A stretch of DNA of 64,000 nt from Chloroflexi bacterium AL-N1 (GCA_013122435.1 WYDT01000007.1:340264-404263); one strand, 5' to 3'. Shown: positions 17,104-25,696, counted from the first letter of the stretch. Notes: a model not told the origin generated them from the letters alone. Translations and numbers: made by a program.

Positions 17104-19710
17104 ATGGCACGAAGCAATAACAATACTGGATTTGAACAGCAGATCGTACAATTGAATACGATTGCCCAGCAGGTGCCACTCATCGGGCGAAGTGACGAGT
17201 TACGGTCTTTACTTAATCAGTTGTATCGTGTCCTTGATCAATCTGGTATTTGCTTTACGTTGGTTACAGGTGAGCCTGGGATTGGTAAATCGCGGCTGTT
17301 TCAAGAACTCAGCCAGTGGATTATACGCTTACCAGAATCAGTGCAGTGGTATCGTGTTGAACTTGGTCCTCAATGGCAAACCGTTCCCTATGCCCCCTGG
17401 CGTATGTTATTTACCAAGCTTTTTCAGATTGATGATAGTGACTCGCTTACCACCATACGAACGAAGATTGAGCATGGTGTCGCTGCCGTGTTACGTCCCA
17501 ACAGTACTGAAAAAGCAGCCTTTATTGGTCAGCTTCTGGGATTTGATTTTGCTACGGCACCGTATTTTGTTGATGTCCTGCATGATTCTGAGCAGGTCTA
17601 CACCCGTGCAAGACATTACTTCGCACAGTTCCTCGCTGCGTACAGTGCTCAAACACCACTTATTCTTATGTTGGAAGATCTGCAGTGGGCTGATGATCGC
17701 TCACTCGATCTGATTGATTACCTGGTTACTGAAGACCATCATGGACGCATACTATTGGTAGGGTCAAGCCGCAATCAACTACTCAATCGCCGATCGGCGT
17801 GGAAAGCTTTGCAGCATAACGATGCCCATCTTGCGCTAGGGCCACTACAGGATGCAGAAAGCCGTGAATTTGTGCGAGCTTTGCTCGCGCCTGCTGGTGA
17901 GGTACCAACATCTTTGCAGAGTATCGTCACCAGACGTGCAGAAGGTAATCCGTTCTATATTGAAGAACTGGTCAAAATGCTTATTGCGGAACGTATTATT
18001 CAGCCATCATCGCGATCCTGGCATTTACATATGTCCCATAAAACACAGGAGCGTATTCCCGCAACACTCACAGATGTCCTTCATGCACGATTGGATACCT
18101 GTGGCCCCGACGAACAGGCCCTGCTTGCTCGGGCCGCAGTGATTGGACGCAGCTTTTGGCGTGGTGCCGTCGAATACCTACAGCCGTTCGGTTCAGACTC
18201 TACAGATACTGATGATGGATCGGCATTGACTCAAGCACTCTCGCATTTGTGTAACAGGGATATCGTGATTGCACAGTCCACATCAACCTTTGCTGGTGAA
18301 CAAGAGTATTGGTTTAAACATGCGTTACTGCACGAAGTACTCTATAATCGTATGCCCCTTGAGAAGCGCCAACACTATCATGCACAGGTTGCGGCATGGA
18401 TCAGTGTCCACAGTGCAGCACGAGAACACGAACATGCTGGCCTTATTGCGACCCATTATGAGCAGGCCGATATGAGTCAGCAGGCAGCGGAGTGGCATAT
18501 CCAGGCTGGTTACCACGCACGTGATAGTTATGCGCCAACTGTTGCCATTCATCATCTGCATAGGGCATTGGCGCTGCTCCCTGATGGGGCTATCTTTGTA
18601 GCACAGCGTATGAAGCTGTTCGAAGATTTAGGAGATCTTTTTATCGATCAGTCCAATCACCGTGATGCACTTGCTATGTTTAGTGCACTACGTACTGATG
18701 CAGAGGCAATCGACGATGTATTGGCCCAGGCACGTGCATGGATTGGCATTGCACGAACACATACTATTCAAAGTGACACCGAGCAATTGCTTGAAAGTGC
18801 TATGCAGGCTGAACGATTAGTGCGTCCTCTGGGACCGTCTGATGAACTCGCGAAGTCCCTCCTCCACAAAAGCTGGGCCCTGATGCAGTTTGGTCGAAAT
18901 GATATTGCCTTGGAATCCGCACAACAGGCGTTGCACATTGGGCGTGAGATTGGCCATTGGCGCCATGAAGCGTTTGCGCTTAATTATATGGGCACTATCT
19001 ATGAATGCTTGGGCCAGTATGATCGTGCAGTGGAGTATACTCAAGAGGCACTCGTTATTTATCAGTACCACGAAGACCGTCGACATGAAGCCATTTTATC
19101 GAATAATCTGGCATCGATTGCGAATGGCAAAGGTGATTACCCAACAGCACTCCCACTTGCCCAGACGTCTGTACGTATTACCCACGAAATCGGCATTCGT
19201 TTTTATAAACTGTATGCCTTAAGTACGCTCGGAGAGGCCCAAGTTGGGTTAGGGCAATATGCTGCAGCGGAAGCATCAGCTCAACAGGGTATTCATTTGT
19301 CAGAGGCGCTCGGACAAGCTGTGGTTCCTGCTTTATACTATGTTCTTGCAGAGGCCTATCTTGGTCAGGGCAAAGTAACTGAAGCACTCGAAATTGCTCA
19401 TCACGCCTTAGCATTGGCTCAACAAACCAAAGCCCTGCGCGAAATCGGCATTGCGTGGCGTGTGCTTGGCCGTGTTATGGCCCAACAACCAGACAATATT
19501 GGTACCAAGGCGTGTTTCCTTGAGAGTGTTCGTGTCTTGCAGGAAACAGATCTCATTGCAGAGCATGCACGTACACTGCGCGCATGGGCAGTGTATGATG
19601 CAATATCTGGTCATTTCGAACAAGCACGAACCCGATATGCCGAGGCGCATGCATTATTTGAGCATCTGGGGCTGGTGCATGAGCTTGATCGTACTGCTGG
19701 GCATGCATAG
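17104..19710 (+). CDS. AAA/NACHT-type ATPase with C-terminal TPR array
   Basis: 868 residues. It begins directly with an AAA_16-like domain: LIGRSDELRSLLNQL, Walker A GEPGIGKSRL (about 57-66), Walker B ILMLEDLQWADDRS, and sensor-type GRILLVGSSRN. A winged-helix-like linker (DVLHARLDTCGPDEQALL) precedes at least seven TPRs from about 460 to the end (YDRAVEYTQEALVIYQYHED and similar). No N-terminal or C-terminal DNA-binding domain is visible, unlike LuxR-LAL or SARP regulators, so it may work through a partner. A TATAAT lies at 17047-17052. Confidence 0.8.
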   Translation: MARSNNNTGFEQQIVQLNTIAQQVPLIGRSDELRSLLNQLYRVLDQSGICFTLVTGEPGIGKSRLFQELSQWIIRLPESVQWYRVELGPQWQTVPYAPWRMLFTKLFQIDDSDSLTTIRTKIEHGVAAVLRPNSTEKAAFIGQLLGFDFATAPYFVDVLHDSEQVYTRARHYFAQFLAAYSAQTPLILMLEDLQWADDRSLDLIDYLVTEDHHGRILLVGSSRNQLLNRRSAWKALQHNDAHLALGPLQDAESREFVRALLAPAGEVPTSLQSIVTRRAEGNPFYIEELVKMLIAERIIQPSSRSWHLHMSHKTQERIPATLTDVLHARLDTCGPDEQALLARAAVIGRSFWRGAVEYLQPFGSDSTDTDDGSALTQALSHLCNRDIVIAQSTSTFAGEQEYWFKHALLHEVLYNRMPLEKRQHYHAQVAAWISVHSAAREHEHAGLIATHYEQADMSQQAAEWHIQAGYHARDSYAPTVAIHHLHRALALLPDGAIFVAQRMKLFEDLGDLFIDQSNHRDALAMFSALRTDAEAIDDVLAQARAWIGIARTHTIQSDTEQLLESAMQAERLVRPLGPSDELAKSLLHKSWALMQFGRNDIALESAQQALHIGREIGHWRHEAFALNYMGTIYECLGQYDRAVEYTQEALVIYQYHEDRRHEAILSNNLASIANGKGDYPTALPLAQTSVRITHEIGIRFYKLYALSTLGEAQVGLGQYAAAEASAQQGIHLSEALGQAVVPALYYVLAEAYLGQGKVTEALEIAHHALALAQQTKALREIGIAWRVLGRVMAQQPDNIGTKACFLESVRVLQETDLIAEHARTLRAWAVYDAISGHFEQARTRYAEAHALFEHLGLVHELDRTAGHA

Positions 19711-19762
19711 TTCCGCTACGTATTTAATATCCACACAAAGCGCCTGAGATCATCTGCGTTCA

Positions 19763-20303
19763 CTATTGCCCTTGCAAAATCATATCCGCACACTTTTCCC
19801 CAATCATAATGCAGGGGTTGTTGGTATTTGCATTGATGATACATGGCATAATTGACGCATCAGCAACCCGCAATTCCTCTACACCGTGAACTTGCAATTG
19901 ATTATTCACAACGGCCATTGGGTCGCTGCCCATCTTACATGTGCCAACTGGATGGTAGATGTGCTGTACCCATTCCCAGGCCCAGCCCTCATTGCCCAGT
20001 TCTGCCCAGCCATCGTAGTTACTGGGATGACCACGTTGATAGATCATGGCATTGATCGAACTGGTCCCACCGAACATCTTACCCCGAGGCATGTATGCTC
20101 TTCTCCCATTACAGTGTACCTGTGGTTCTGTTTCATAGGCCCAGTCGAGTGGAGTCGAAAGCAGCCGGTATGTGAATATTCTGGTCTTCGTCGGGGCCGC
20201 CAGCCTCGATGAGCAATACGTTCAACTCACTGCGCTCCGATAAACGACCAGCGACAGCACATCCCGCAGATCCGGCACCAACGACAATGCAATCATAGTC
20301 CAT
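19763..20303 (-). pseudogene. GMC oxidoreductase (choline dehydrogenase-like) with a large internal deletion
   Basis: ATG at 20303 follows AAAGGAG and opens the FAD-binding [20 protein letters not shown] and LLIEAGGP. The frame shifts at HIPAAF, losing a few residues, and continues as [12 protein letters not shown] and [20 protein letters not shown]. After NEGWAWEW the sequence jumps straight to the C-terminal [25 protein letters not shown] and [14 protein letters not shown]. Intact enzymes have about 530 residues. Here only about 180 codons remain, so roughly the middle 60% is deleted and the substrate domain is gone. Confidence 0.9.
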
Positions 20304-20501
20304 GGGTTGACTCCTTTCGAGGTATAGATATTGGGAGTGAACATCAAACGTAGAGTTCTGCGTATCGTCGGCTAATGGCCGTGGGTGACCATATAGCCCT
20401 CGAGAGAACAGACTATTGTGTAAATGGAATGAGATCTATTATACTGGATGGGACTGGTAATTACTATGAGTATTTTTGTTACATGGGTATCAACTAAACA
20501 A

Positions 20502-20534
20502 TGCGACTCAGGGTTAGATAAGCACCGAGTCGCA
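20502..20534 (-). terminator. Hairpin after the PNPOx-like gene
   Basis: TGCGACTC / GAGTCGCA forms an 8-bp stem with a 17-base loop, just downstream of the PNPOx-like stop. On the reverse strand it is followed by TTGTTTAGTT. Confidence 0.5.
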
Positions 20535-20557
20535 TACTAGATCCTTTGCGATGTGTG

Positions 20558-21022
20558 TTATGCTTCGGCGCGCCAGATTTTCCGATTCTGTTGGTCGAGC
20601 AGATCGTAGAGTTCGATGCGCCATGGAGTGAGTCGTAGCAACCCATACGCCGGATTTTCTACGTTCCCCCAGATTATCCCTGGGTCATACCCAAGTGGTT
20701 CTGGGGTGGTTTGGCACAAATCCCAAAAGCGTTTTTTAATTTCCGGATCGTCTATCCATTCTGCACGACATTCGGCATACACAGGTTTGAACGGATCTTT
20801 GATGTAGGCTAACGATGCGAATGCGTTGTGTTCAAGATGTCTGGATTTGGTGGAGTCGCGTGTTGTCGCAATCCAGCAGGTTGCGCCTTCCCAGATTGGA
20901 TGCAGTACCCGTGAGCGTGGTCGTTGCTGCGTATCAATCGTGGCACAGTTGCACCAGACCATTGTGTGTACACGTTCGATAAATTCTGCTTCTATCTCGG
21001 CAAATGAAATTTTGTTCGACAT
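20558..21022 (-). CDS. Pyridoxamine 5'-phosphate oxidase-like flavin/F420-binding protein
   Basis: 154 residues with a split-barrel flavin-binding pattern: MVWCNCATIDTQQRPRSRVL, then WEGATCWIATTRDSTKSRHL, then NAFASLAYIKDPFKPVYAEC. The C-terminal WRIELYDLLDQQNRKIWRAE matches general stress protein 26-like PNPOx proteins. It binds a flavin or F420 and probably acts on a small molecule; the substrate is unknown. RBS GAGAGGTTCC precedes the ATG. It is monocistronic with its own hairpin. Confidence 0.75.
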   Translation of the reverse strand: MSNKISFAEIEAEFIERVHTMVWCNCATIDTQQRPRSRVLHPIWEGATCWIATTRDSTKSRHLEHNAFASLAYIKDPFKPVYAECRAEWIDDPEIKKRFWDLCQTTPEPLGYDPGIIWGNVENPAYGLLRLTPWRIELYDLLDQQNRKIWRAEA

Positions 21023-21089
21023 GGGAACCTCTCAGAGTGCTATTGTTTTAGTATTGATGCCTTCTCCACTCTACAGCACATCACAAAGC

Positions 21090-21212
21090 CTAACGACCCG
21101 GCTGGCGTGGCGGACGACGCGACAGGACCGGATTTTTGCTCGACGGCTGTTTTGACGAATGCGTAGGCGGTCGGCCTTTGTTGTTGGTTGAGCGTGAGTT
21201 TTTCTTCGACAT
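21090..21212 (-). CDS. Small basic Ser/Pro/Arg-rich protein (40 aa)
   Basis: A strong RBS, AAAGGAG, stands five bases before an ATG whose frame encodes MSKKNSRSTNNKGRPPTHSS followed by a Lys/Arg/Pro-rich half and a stop. The composition is extreme, with no hydrophobic core, so the protein is disordered and would bind nucleic acid or another acidic polymer if made. It lies upstream of the PNPOx-like gene by about 70 bases on the same strand. No family recognised. Confidence 0.5.
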   Translation of the reverse strand: MSKKNSRSTNNKGRPPTHSSKQPSSKNPVLSRRPPRQPGR

Positions 21213-21328
21213 ACATACTCCTTTGCAATACATAATCATCGATGTGGCTACTGGTAGTACTTGTGATAACGGAACGGAGTCGCGTCATGTCTGTAGGCCG
21301 ACAGCAAGAAGTGGGGAAGGCACAAAAA

Positions 21329-21356
21329 AGCCGTGGGCCAGGACTCGCCCACGGCT
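21329..21356 (-). terminator. Strong rho-independent terminator (reverse strand)
   Basis: AGCCGTGGGC / GCCCACGGCT is a perfect 10-bp GC-rich stem with an 8-base loop. On the reverse strand it is followed by TTTTTT. It ends transcription coming from the 21.4-22.1 kb genes. Confidence 0.8.
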
Positions 21357-21408
21357 GGTGTATCGCGTTAGATGGAGATAGGAGTTACAAGTCTACCTGA
21401 GCGACACC

Positions 21409-21486
21409 TCAACTGAGGGCGTCATACTGCTCATACCCCGCACGAATGGGGAATTGAACAGTGTGATGTCGCATAGTGTTGGTCAT
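21409..21486 (-). CDS. Possible 25-aa peptide ORF
   Basis: CGGAGG lies about 10 bases before an ATG that encodes MTNTMRHHTVQFPIRAGYEQ plus five residues. It is placed between a secreted-protein gene and a strong terminator. The evidence is position and RBS only; it may be chance. Confidence 0.25.
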   Translation of the reverse strand: MTNTMRHHTVQFPIRAGYEQYDALS

Positions 21487-21584
21487 TGTAGTTAAAAACC
21501 TCCGTGAAGTATCGTTGTTAAGAGTACTATATTCATTTGTCTGTGTCAACCATGTGTATATACGACTTTGGTCTGAGATGATTA

Positions 21585-22071
21585 TCACTCGAATTCTTCT
21601 ATCCACACATTGGTGCGAGCCTCTGCTACTGCTGGTCCTGTAATATCAAATTGGTGCAGAATAAGCCGTGCATAGATTTCATCGGTACCGTTGCGATCTT
21701 CATTGAGAATAGCAAGGGATTGTCTGGTTGTACATGGAACGGTAGGATTTGAGATAGGAAAACCGCCATTGTTGGCAAGAAACTGTACTTGATCAGCAAG
21801 GAAAAGGTAGTCATCAAATAATGTATCATCACCGTAGACACGGCACTCTAGCGTGTATGGGGTATTCGGATCATTGAGATTGAAATGGACACTACCAAGA
21901 ATTTCTAATCGTGCAGTTATGTCATTGTTGAGTCGCACGATACGTAAGGTAGGACTTCCCGTAAAATGTGGTCCCCTGTACGGTGGCAGCCTCCGTAAGT
22001 GAGATGAGAGCAAGTGCTCCCAAAACACCGACAAGCAAACTCCATAGACGTTGTTGGAGTTGGCGTATCAT
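21585..22071 (-). pseudogene. Secreted protein of unknown function, one-base frameshift
   Basis: ATG at 22071 opens MIRQLQQRLWSLLVGVLGAL, a signal peptide with cleavage near TEA-ATVQ. A run of four G just after the cleavage site would have to be three G for the frame to continue into HFTGSPTLRIVRLNNDITAR and the remaining 125 residues (VHFNLNDPNTPYTLECRVYG, RLILHQFDITGPAV). Joined length is about 162 residues, beta-rich, with two Cys. It may be an assembly error or a real break. No family recognised. Confidence 0.55.
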
Positions 22072-22407
22072 ACCATATGCCTTTAGATAATAAATGCAAT
22101 AGATGCGGAGGTTAGGTTGGCCAGCCTTATATAGAGAGACTATAGCATAGGGGAGCGTAGAACACATATCGCATTCCCTCAATTCTATCTAAGGGAATAT
22201 CTTAGTTCATACACAACTGTACTTATTCAGCAACAAACAACGAGACACTGCCAATGTGGTGGAACCTAGAGACTTCCTCCTTACGCGGTCAATAAGAACA
22301 CGCAATTTAGAACATTTGTTTTTATTTATCAATATTTTGTATTAACTTCTACGAACGTGTGTGCTATGTTGCCTCAAACACCAGTAGTATTCAAAAGAGG
22401 AGAAAAT
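22072..22407. other. Intergenic stretch, no gene seen
   Basis: About 335 bases between divergent features. The last about 30 bases (CACCAGTAGTATTCAAAAGA and the RBS) are a near copy of the sequence upstream of the intact winged-helix gene at 24578. Nothing else was recognised. Confidence 0.4.
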
Positions 22408-22557
22408 ATGGCTACACTACACTGGAATCAGGTGCTCGCATGGCGTCTGTCGCAGCAGTCTTTGCACGAACAGTTCAACCGTGAGCATATGCTCGATGTT
22501 ATAGCGTGTATGGGTGGTGCAAATAGTCGAGCAGACGGGGAGACTCCGTGTTCATAA
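22408..22557 (+). pseudogene. Truncated duplicate of the winged-helix (HTH_42) gene
   Basis: The ATG after GAGGAG encodes MATLHWNQVLAWRLSQQSLH and EHMLDVIACMGGAN. This is nearly identical in DNA and protein to the first 38 residues of the intact gene at 24578-25696 (MATLRWNQVHAWRLSQQSLH). Similarity ends abruptly and the frame closes after about ten unrelated codons. The homologous DNA extends upstream into the leader, so this is a segmental duplication and not convergent sequence. Confidence 0.8.
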
Positions 22558-22722
22558 CTGGCAAGGTACTCCAAACTCATTGAAAGTCAGCAACGCGTAT
22601 GCTATACTCGGGAGGCGGGCAGTTCGTCCGTTTCCATACACCGTACAACGGTATGAGACGGTTACGGGTGCGTCCTAATATGGAACGCATGAGGCCAGAT
22701 AGGGGTAGCCTCATTATAAGTG

Positions 22723-22745
22723 GGCCGCAAGGATCCACTGCGGCC
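22723..22745. repeat. GC-rich inverted repeat
   Basis: GGCCGCA / TGCGGCC with a 9-base loop, about 45 bases before the acetyltransferase start. No T-tract is present. It could be a terminator remnant or part of the acetyltransferase leader. Confidence 0.4.
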
Positions 22746-22789
22746 TATCCTGACGCTCATTTGCAAGCAATCTTTCGCAAGGAGATCTC

Positions 22790-23715
22790 ATGCAGTCTGA
22801 CTTTTTCATTCGACCGCTCAATGGAAACGAGGAGCTTGACCTCTTCTGCTCGATTCCTTATGTGATCAACCATGAGATACCAAGCGACCTCGATTGCGGT
22901 CGCCGGCGGCTGGAGTGGCTTTGGGTTGCAGTGCAGAACGAAAGACTCCTTGGTCGGATCGGCTGGTGGACGCGCTCGGCTGGCGAGTCGCCAGCGGTGC
23001 TCGACATCTTTGATATTGCAGGTCTCGACGATCACGCCAGTGATGCCTTGGTAGCGACTGCAATGCGGGCCGTCCTGCCGCGCGATGTTACACCGCCTTG
23101 GTACATCCGCTTCCTCGCGCCCGATTGGCACGAGGACTCAGCGGAGGTGCGTGAAGCGGCGCGGCGCTCGGCGGCGCTCGGCCGGTTCGTCGCTCGCCCC
23201 CTCGCCGAACGCCTGCGGTTCCAGGGGATGTCGGCACCCCCGTTCCTATAGCCTCAACGCGACTGAAGTTCCAACTTATTGCCAGTCGCGAAGAACTGGT
23301 CAACCTCATGACCGAGGTTGTTTCCGGAACGCTTGACGCGCACATTATCCGGGAACTCACGACCATGACTCCGGCAGAGCAGGCCGCGTCACAATACGAG
23401 CACGAACTCGCCTACTACAGCTCACCGCATTCTTGGTGGCGTATCGCCGAACTTCCCGATAGCCGTCCCGTTGGCTTCGTCATTCCTGCGCGCAATGCCT
23501 ACCACCCAATCATTGCGTACATCGGTGTGCTTCCGAAGTTTCGTGGCCACGGCTACGTCGACGATATCCTGGCAGAGGGCACCCGCGTGCTGGCAGGTGA
23601 GGCCGTCTCCCGAATCAGAGGCGCTACTGACGTCGGGAACGCACCGATGGCTCAGGCATTCGTGCGCGCCGGCTATCGTGTCGTTGAGTGTCAGCTAGAC
23701 ATGGTTTGGGAATGA
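22790..23715 (+). pseudogene. GC-rich GNAT acetyltransferase, one-base frameshift
   Basis: ATG after AAGGAG. The first half (MQSDFFIRPLNGNEELDLFC, LWVAVQNERLLGRIGWWT) and the second half (VGFVIPARNAYHPIIAYIGV, KFRGHGYVDDILAEGTRVLA, TDVGNAPMAQAFVRAGYRVV) are in different frames. The second half holds the acetyl-CoA loop and the C-terminal helix. A GGGG run at about 23222 would need one more G to join them. Joined, the protein has about 308 residues with a complete C-terminal GNAT fold. Codon use is much more GC-rich than the neighbours, and an attC-like element follows the stop by 16 bases. The gene therefore looks imported. Confidence 0.75.
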
Positions 23716-23731
23716 GTCGGCGCGCAGTGTT

Positions 23732-23790
23732 GCCTAACACTTCGCTCGATCCGACCCACTACGGCAGGCAGCGCAGTGCGAACGTTAGTG
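23732..23790 (+). repeat. attC-like site (59-base element)
   Basis: A 59-bp segment starts with GCCTAAC, a perfect R'' box (RYYYAAC), then TTCGC. It ends with GCGAA, one base, and GTTAG (R' core GTT..). CTAAC-ac-TTCGC pairs with GCGAA-c-GTTAG, so the two arms are complementary except for one extra base, as in integron attC sites. It sits directly after a GC-rich single-gene unit and directly before the next gene. The sixth and seventh bases of R' (TG) deviate from the consensus. No integrase gene is in the window. Confidence 0.55.
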
Positions 23791-23811
23791 CACACAAGGA
23801 GAAGCTGACAC

Positions 23812-24129
23812 ATGTCACTTAACTTTAGACCAGCGCATCACCACTTGGAGTTCATGGCGCCTTTGTCGGCGTGCCGTGCCACGGAACTCGTGCAGTTTGT
23901 TGCTGCCCATGCGAATGGAACGATAGTTGACCTTGGATGTGACTGTCGAGGCTGTTGCTATAGTGATGGCAGCCACTGTGGGGCTCCAGAGGCAGCAATA
24001 GTTGCAGCAGCAGGGCTTCTTGTTCTTGCTGGAGCCCTTAGTGTACAATCAATACATCAACTGGGAGGCGAGAATGGTATACAGATAGATATACGCCGGT
24101 TTGGTCCTAATACGTTCTGGCATCAATAA
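23812..24129 (+). CDS. Small protein, possibly HPr-like, unknown
   Basis: RBS AAGGAG, then ATG and 105 residues. The region LSACRATELVQFVAAHANGT, then IDIRRFG near the end, resembles the order of an HPr fold (site helix, strand, final IxIxxxG strand). The phosphoacceptor His context is missing and a Cys-rich insert (LGCDCRGCCYSDGSHC) is unusual. The resemblance is weak. The gene begins 22 bases after the attC-like element and may be the next cassette in a row (inference). Confidence 0.4.
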   Translation: MSLNFRPAHHHLEFMAPLSACRATELVQFVAAHANGTIVDLGCDCRGCCYSDGSHCGAPEAAIVAAAGLLVLAGALSVQSIHQLGGENGIQIDIRRFGPNTFWHQ

Positions 24130-24166
24130 ACATAATAAAACCCTTTAATGTAGTTATTTATAGCAG

Positions 24167-24218
24167 TAGTGCATCTAATAACATAAGGTATTGTAAAAAA
24201 CTTTTGTTAGATGCACTA
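24167..24218. repeat. 12-bp inverted repeat with 28-base loop
   Basis: TAGTGCATCTAA / TTAGATGCACTA is perfect, AT-rich, and lies between two small genes. The right arm contains GTTAGAT, an R'-like sequence, but L boxes are lacking, so I do not call it attC. It could be a terminator or a site for a DNA-binding protein. Confidence 0.45.
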
Positions 24219-24244
24219 TATATCTTGTTTAAATGGAGAATGCC

Positions 24245-24523
24245 ATGAAAATGTTGTTTCGCGAACCTAAACGCCATCCAATCATGTGGTTTTTCCTACC
24301 CATAGCGATCATGCTATTACTTGTAAGTAGTACTGTGACTGAACAGTATGTTAGCAATGCGATGGGTCTGGTTGGATTAGGATTTTGCACGCTGGTTCTG
24401 GCCGAAATGCAGCCCAAACAACGCATCAGACTCGTAGTTCTGATGCGTTGTTTGAGCATGCTTCTCTCTCTTATAGCCCTGCTTTTTGTGGGTCTTTTTG
24501 TTTATAATGCCATAGGTTTATAG
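24245..24523 (+). CDS. Small membrane protein, three predicted helices
   Basis: I chose the second ATG because GGAG is spaced correctly from it. It encodes about 92 residues: a basic start (MKMLFREPKRHP), helices at about 14-30, 39-54 and 67-88, and a basic loop KQRIRL. That loop is encoded by a perfect 15-bp inverted repeat (see repeat at 24416). No family recognised. Confidence 0.5.
   Translation: MKMLFREPKRHPIMWFFLPIAIMLLLVSSTVTEQYVSNAMGLVGLGFCTLVLAEMQPKQRIRLVVLMRCLSMLLSLIALLFVGLFVYNAIGL
24416..24453. repeat. Perfect 15-bp inverted repeat inside a gene
   Basis: AAACAACGCATCAGA / TCTGATGCGTTGTTT with an 8-base loop. It is inside the small membrane protein gene and encodes its cytoplasmic loop. 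It would form a very stable RNA hairpin, or mark an old inverted duplication. Confidence 0.75.
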
Positions 24524-24577
24524 TGTTTCTGAATTATCTTGCAATAAACACCAGTAGCATACAAAGGGGGAGAAAAT

Positions 24578-25696
24578 ATGGCTACACTGCGCTGGAATCA
24601 GGTGCACGCGTGGCGTCTGTCGCAGCAATCTTTGCACGAACGACCCAACTGTGAGCATATGCTCGATGTTGTGGCGCGTATGGGTGGCGCACATGCCCAA
24701 CTCATGTCGGCAGCAGAACTTTCGCTCTGGGCGCGCGTTAATGATCTGACAGCGCTCGATGTACAGGATGCGCTCTGGCGCGATCGGATGTTGGTCAAAA
24801 CCTGGGCCATGCGTGGCACTCTTCATCTTGTCACTACAGCCGATTTCCCCCTCTACGTTGCACTGTTTAACACATTTACACACTATCGCCGAGCGAGCTG
24901 GCTCAAGTATCATGGTGTAACGATTGCTGAGCTTGAAGCCATTATTGAGGGCGTCCGGTCCACGTTGAGCGATGCTGGATTGACCCGTGAACAACTGGCA
25001 GAAGCACTCGCAGACCAAACCAACACGCCAAAGTTACGCGAGTTGCTACAGTCTGGTTGGGGCGCTTTGCTAAAACCTTCGGCTTTTCTCGGCGATCTCT
25101 GCTTTGGCCCCAACCAGGGTCAACAGGTCACCTTTGTGCGTCCCGCTGCATGGCTTGCAACGACACAACCGTCGGATGAACAACAGTCCCGAGAGACGGT
25201 GATACGCCGTTATCTCACAACCTACGGCCCGGCGACCAGCGACGAACTGGCACGTTGGTTTGGAATGGAAGTCAGTGCTGCGAAAAAGCACCTGCGCCTC
25301 CTTGGAAGTGCGGTGGTCGAGATTGATGTCGAGGGATGGAAGGCATGGCTGTTGGCGGCTACGCTTGAGCAGATGGATGATCTCTCGGTTTCGGGGGTAG
25401 TCCGTCTCCTGCCCCACTTTGATCCCTACACTATTGCGGTGGCGCGGCATCACCAGTACCTCATGCCAGCCGAACATAAGACGCGAGTCTATCGCGCACA
25501 GGGGTGGATCTCGCCCGTTGTGCTGGTCGATGGCGAGATCGCAGGTGTGTGGAAACACGAGAAGCAACAAAACTATGTGGTAATACAGATCGAACTCTTC
25601 GCACCTCCCACAGATCAGGTGCAGCATGGCATCGCAGCGGAAGCCCACCGACTCGGAACGTTTCTCGAAACAGAAGTTGAATTAGTATACGTTTGA
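24578..25696 (+). CDS. Winged-helix DNA-binding protein of the HTH_42/AlkZ-YcaQ superfamily
   Basis: 372 residues, the usual length. The N-terminal block MATLRWNQVHAWRLSQQSLH, the conserved WAMRGTLHLVTTADFPLY and the central QQVTFVRPAAWL are the family hallmarks. The C-terminal winged helix includes YGPATSDELARWFGM and LLPHFDPYTIA. Relatives include AlkZ and YcaQ DNA glycosylases acting on interstrand crosslinks or alkylated bases; the catalytic Q-x-Q type motif is not clearly present here, so glycosylase activity is uncertain. The 5' end is duplicated at 22408. Confidence 0.8.
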   Translation: MATLRWNQVHAWRLSQQSLHERPNCEHMLDVVARMGGAHAQLMSAAELSLWARVNDLTALDVQDALWRDRMLVKTWAMRGTLHLVTTADFPLYVALFNTFTHYRRASWLKYHGVTIAELEAIIEGVRSTLSDAGLTREQLAEALADQTNTPKLRELLQSGWGALLKPSAFLGDLCFGPNQGQQVTFVRPAAWLATTQPSDEQQSRETVIRRYLTTYGPATSDELARWFGMEVSAAKKHLRLLGSAVVEIDVEGWKAWLLAATLEQMDDLSVSGVVRLLPHFDPYTIAVARHHQYLMPAEHKTRVYRAQGWISPVVLVDGEIAGVWKHEKQQNYVVIQIELFAPPTDQVQHGIAAEAHRLGTFLETEVELVYV

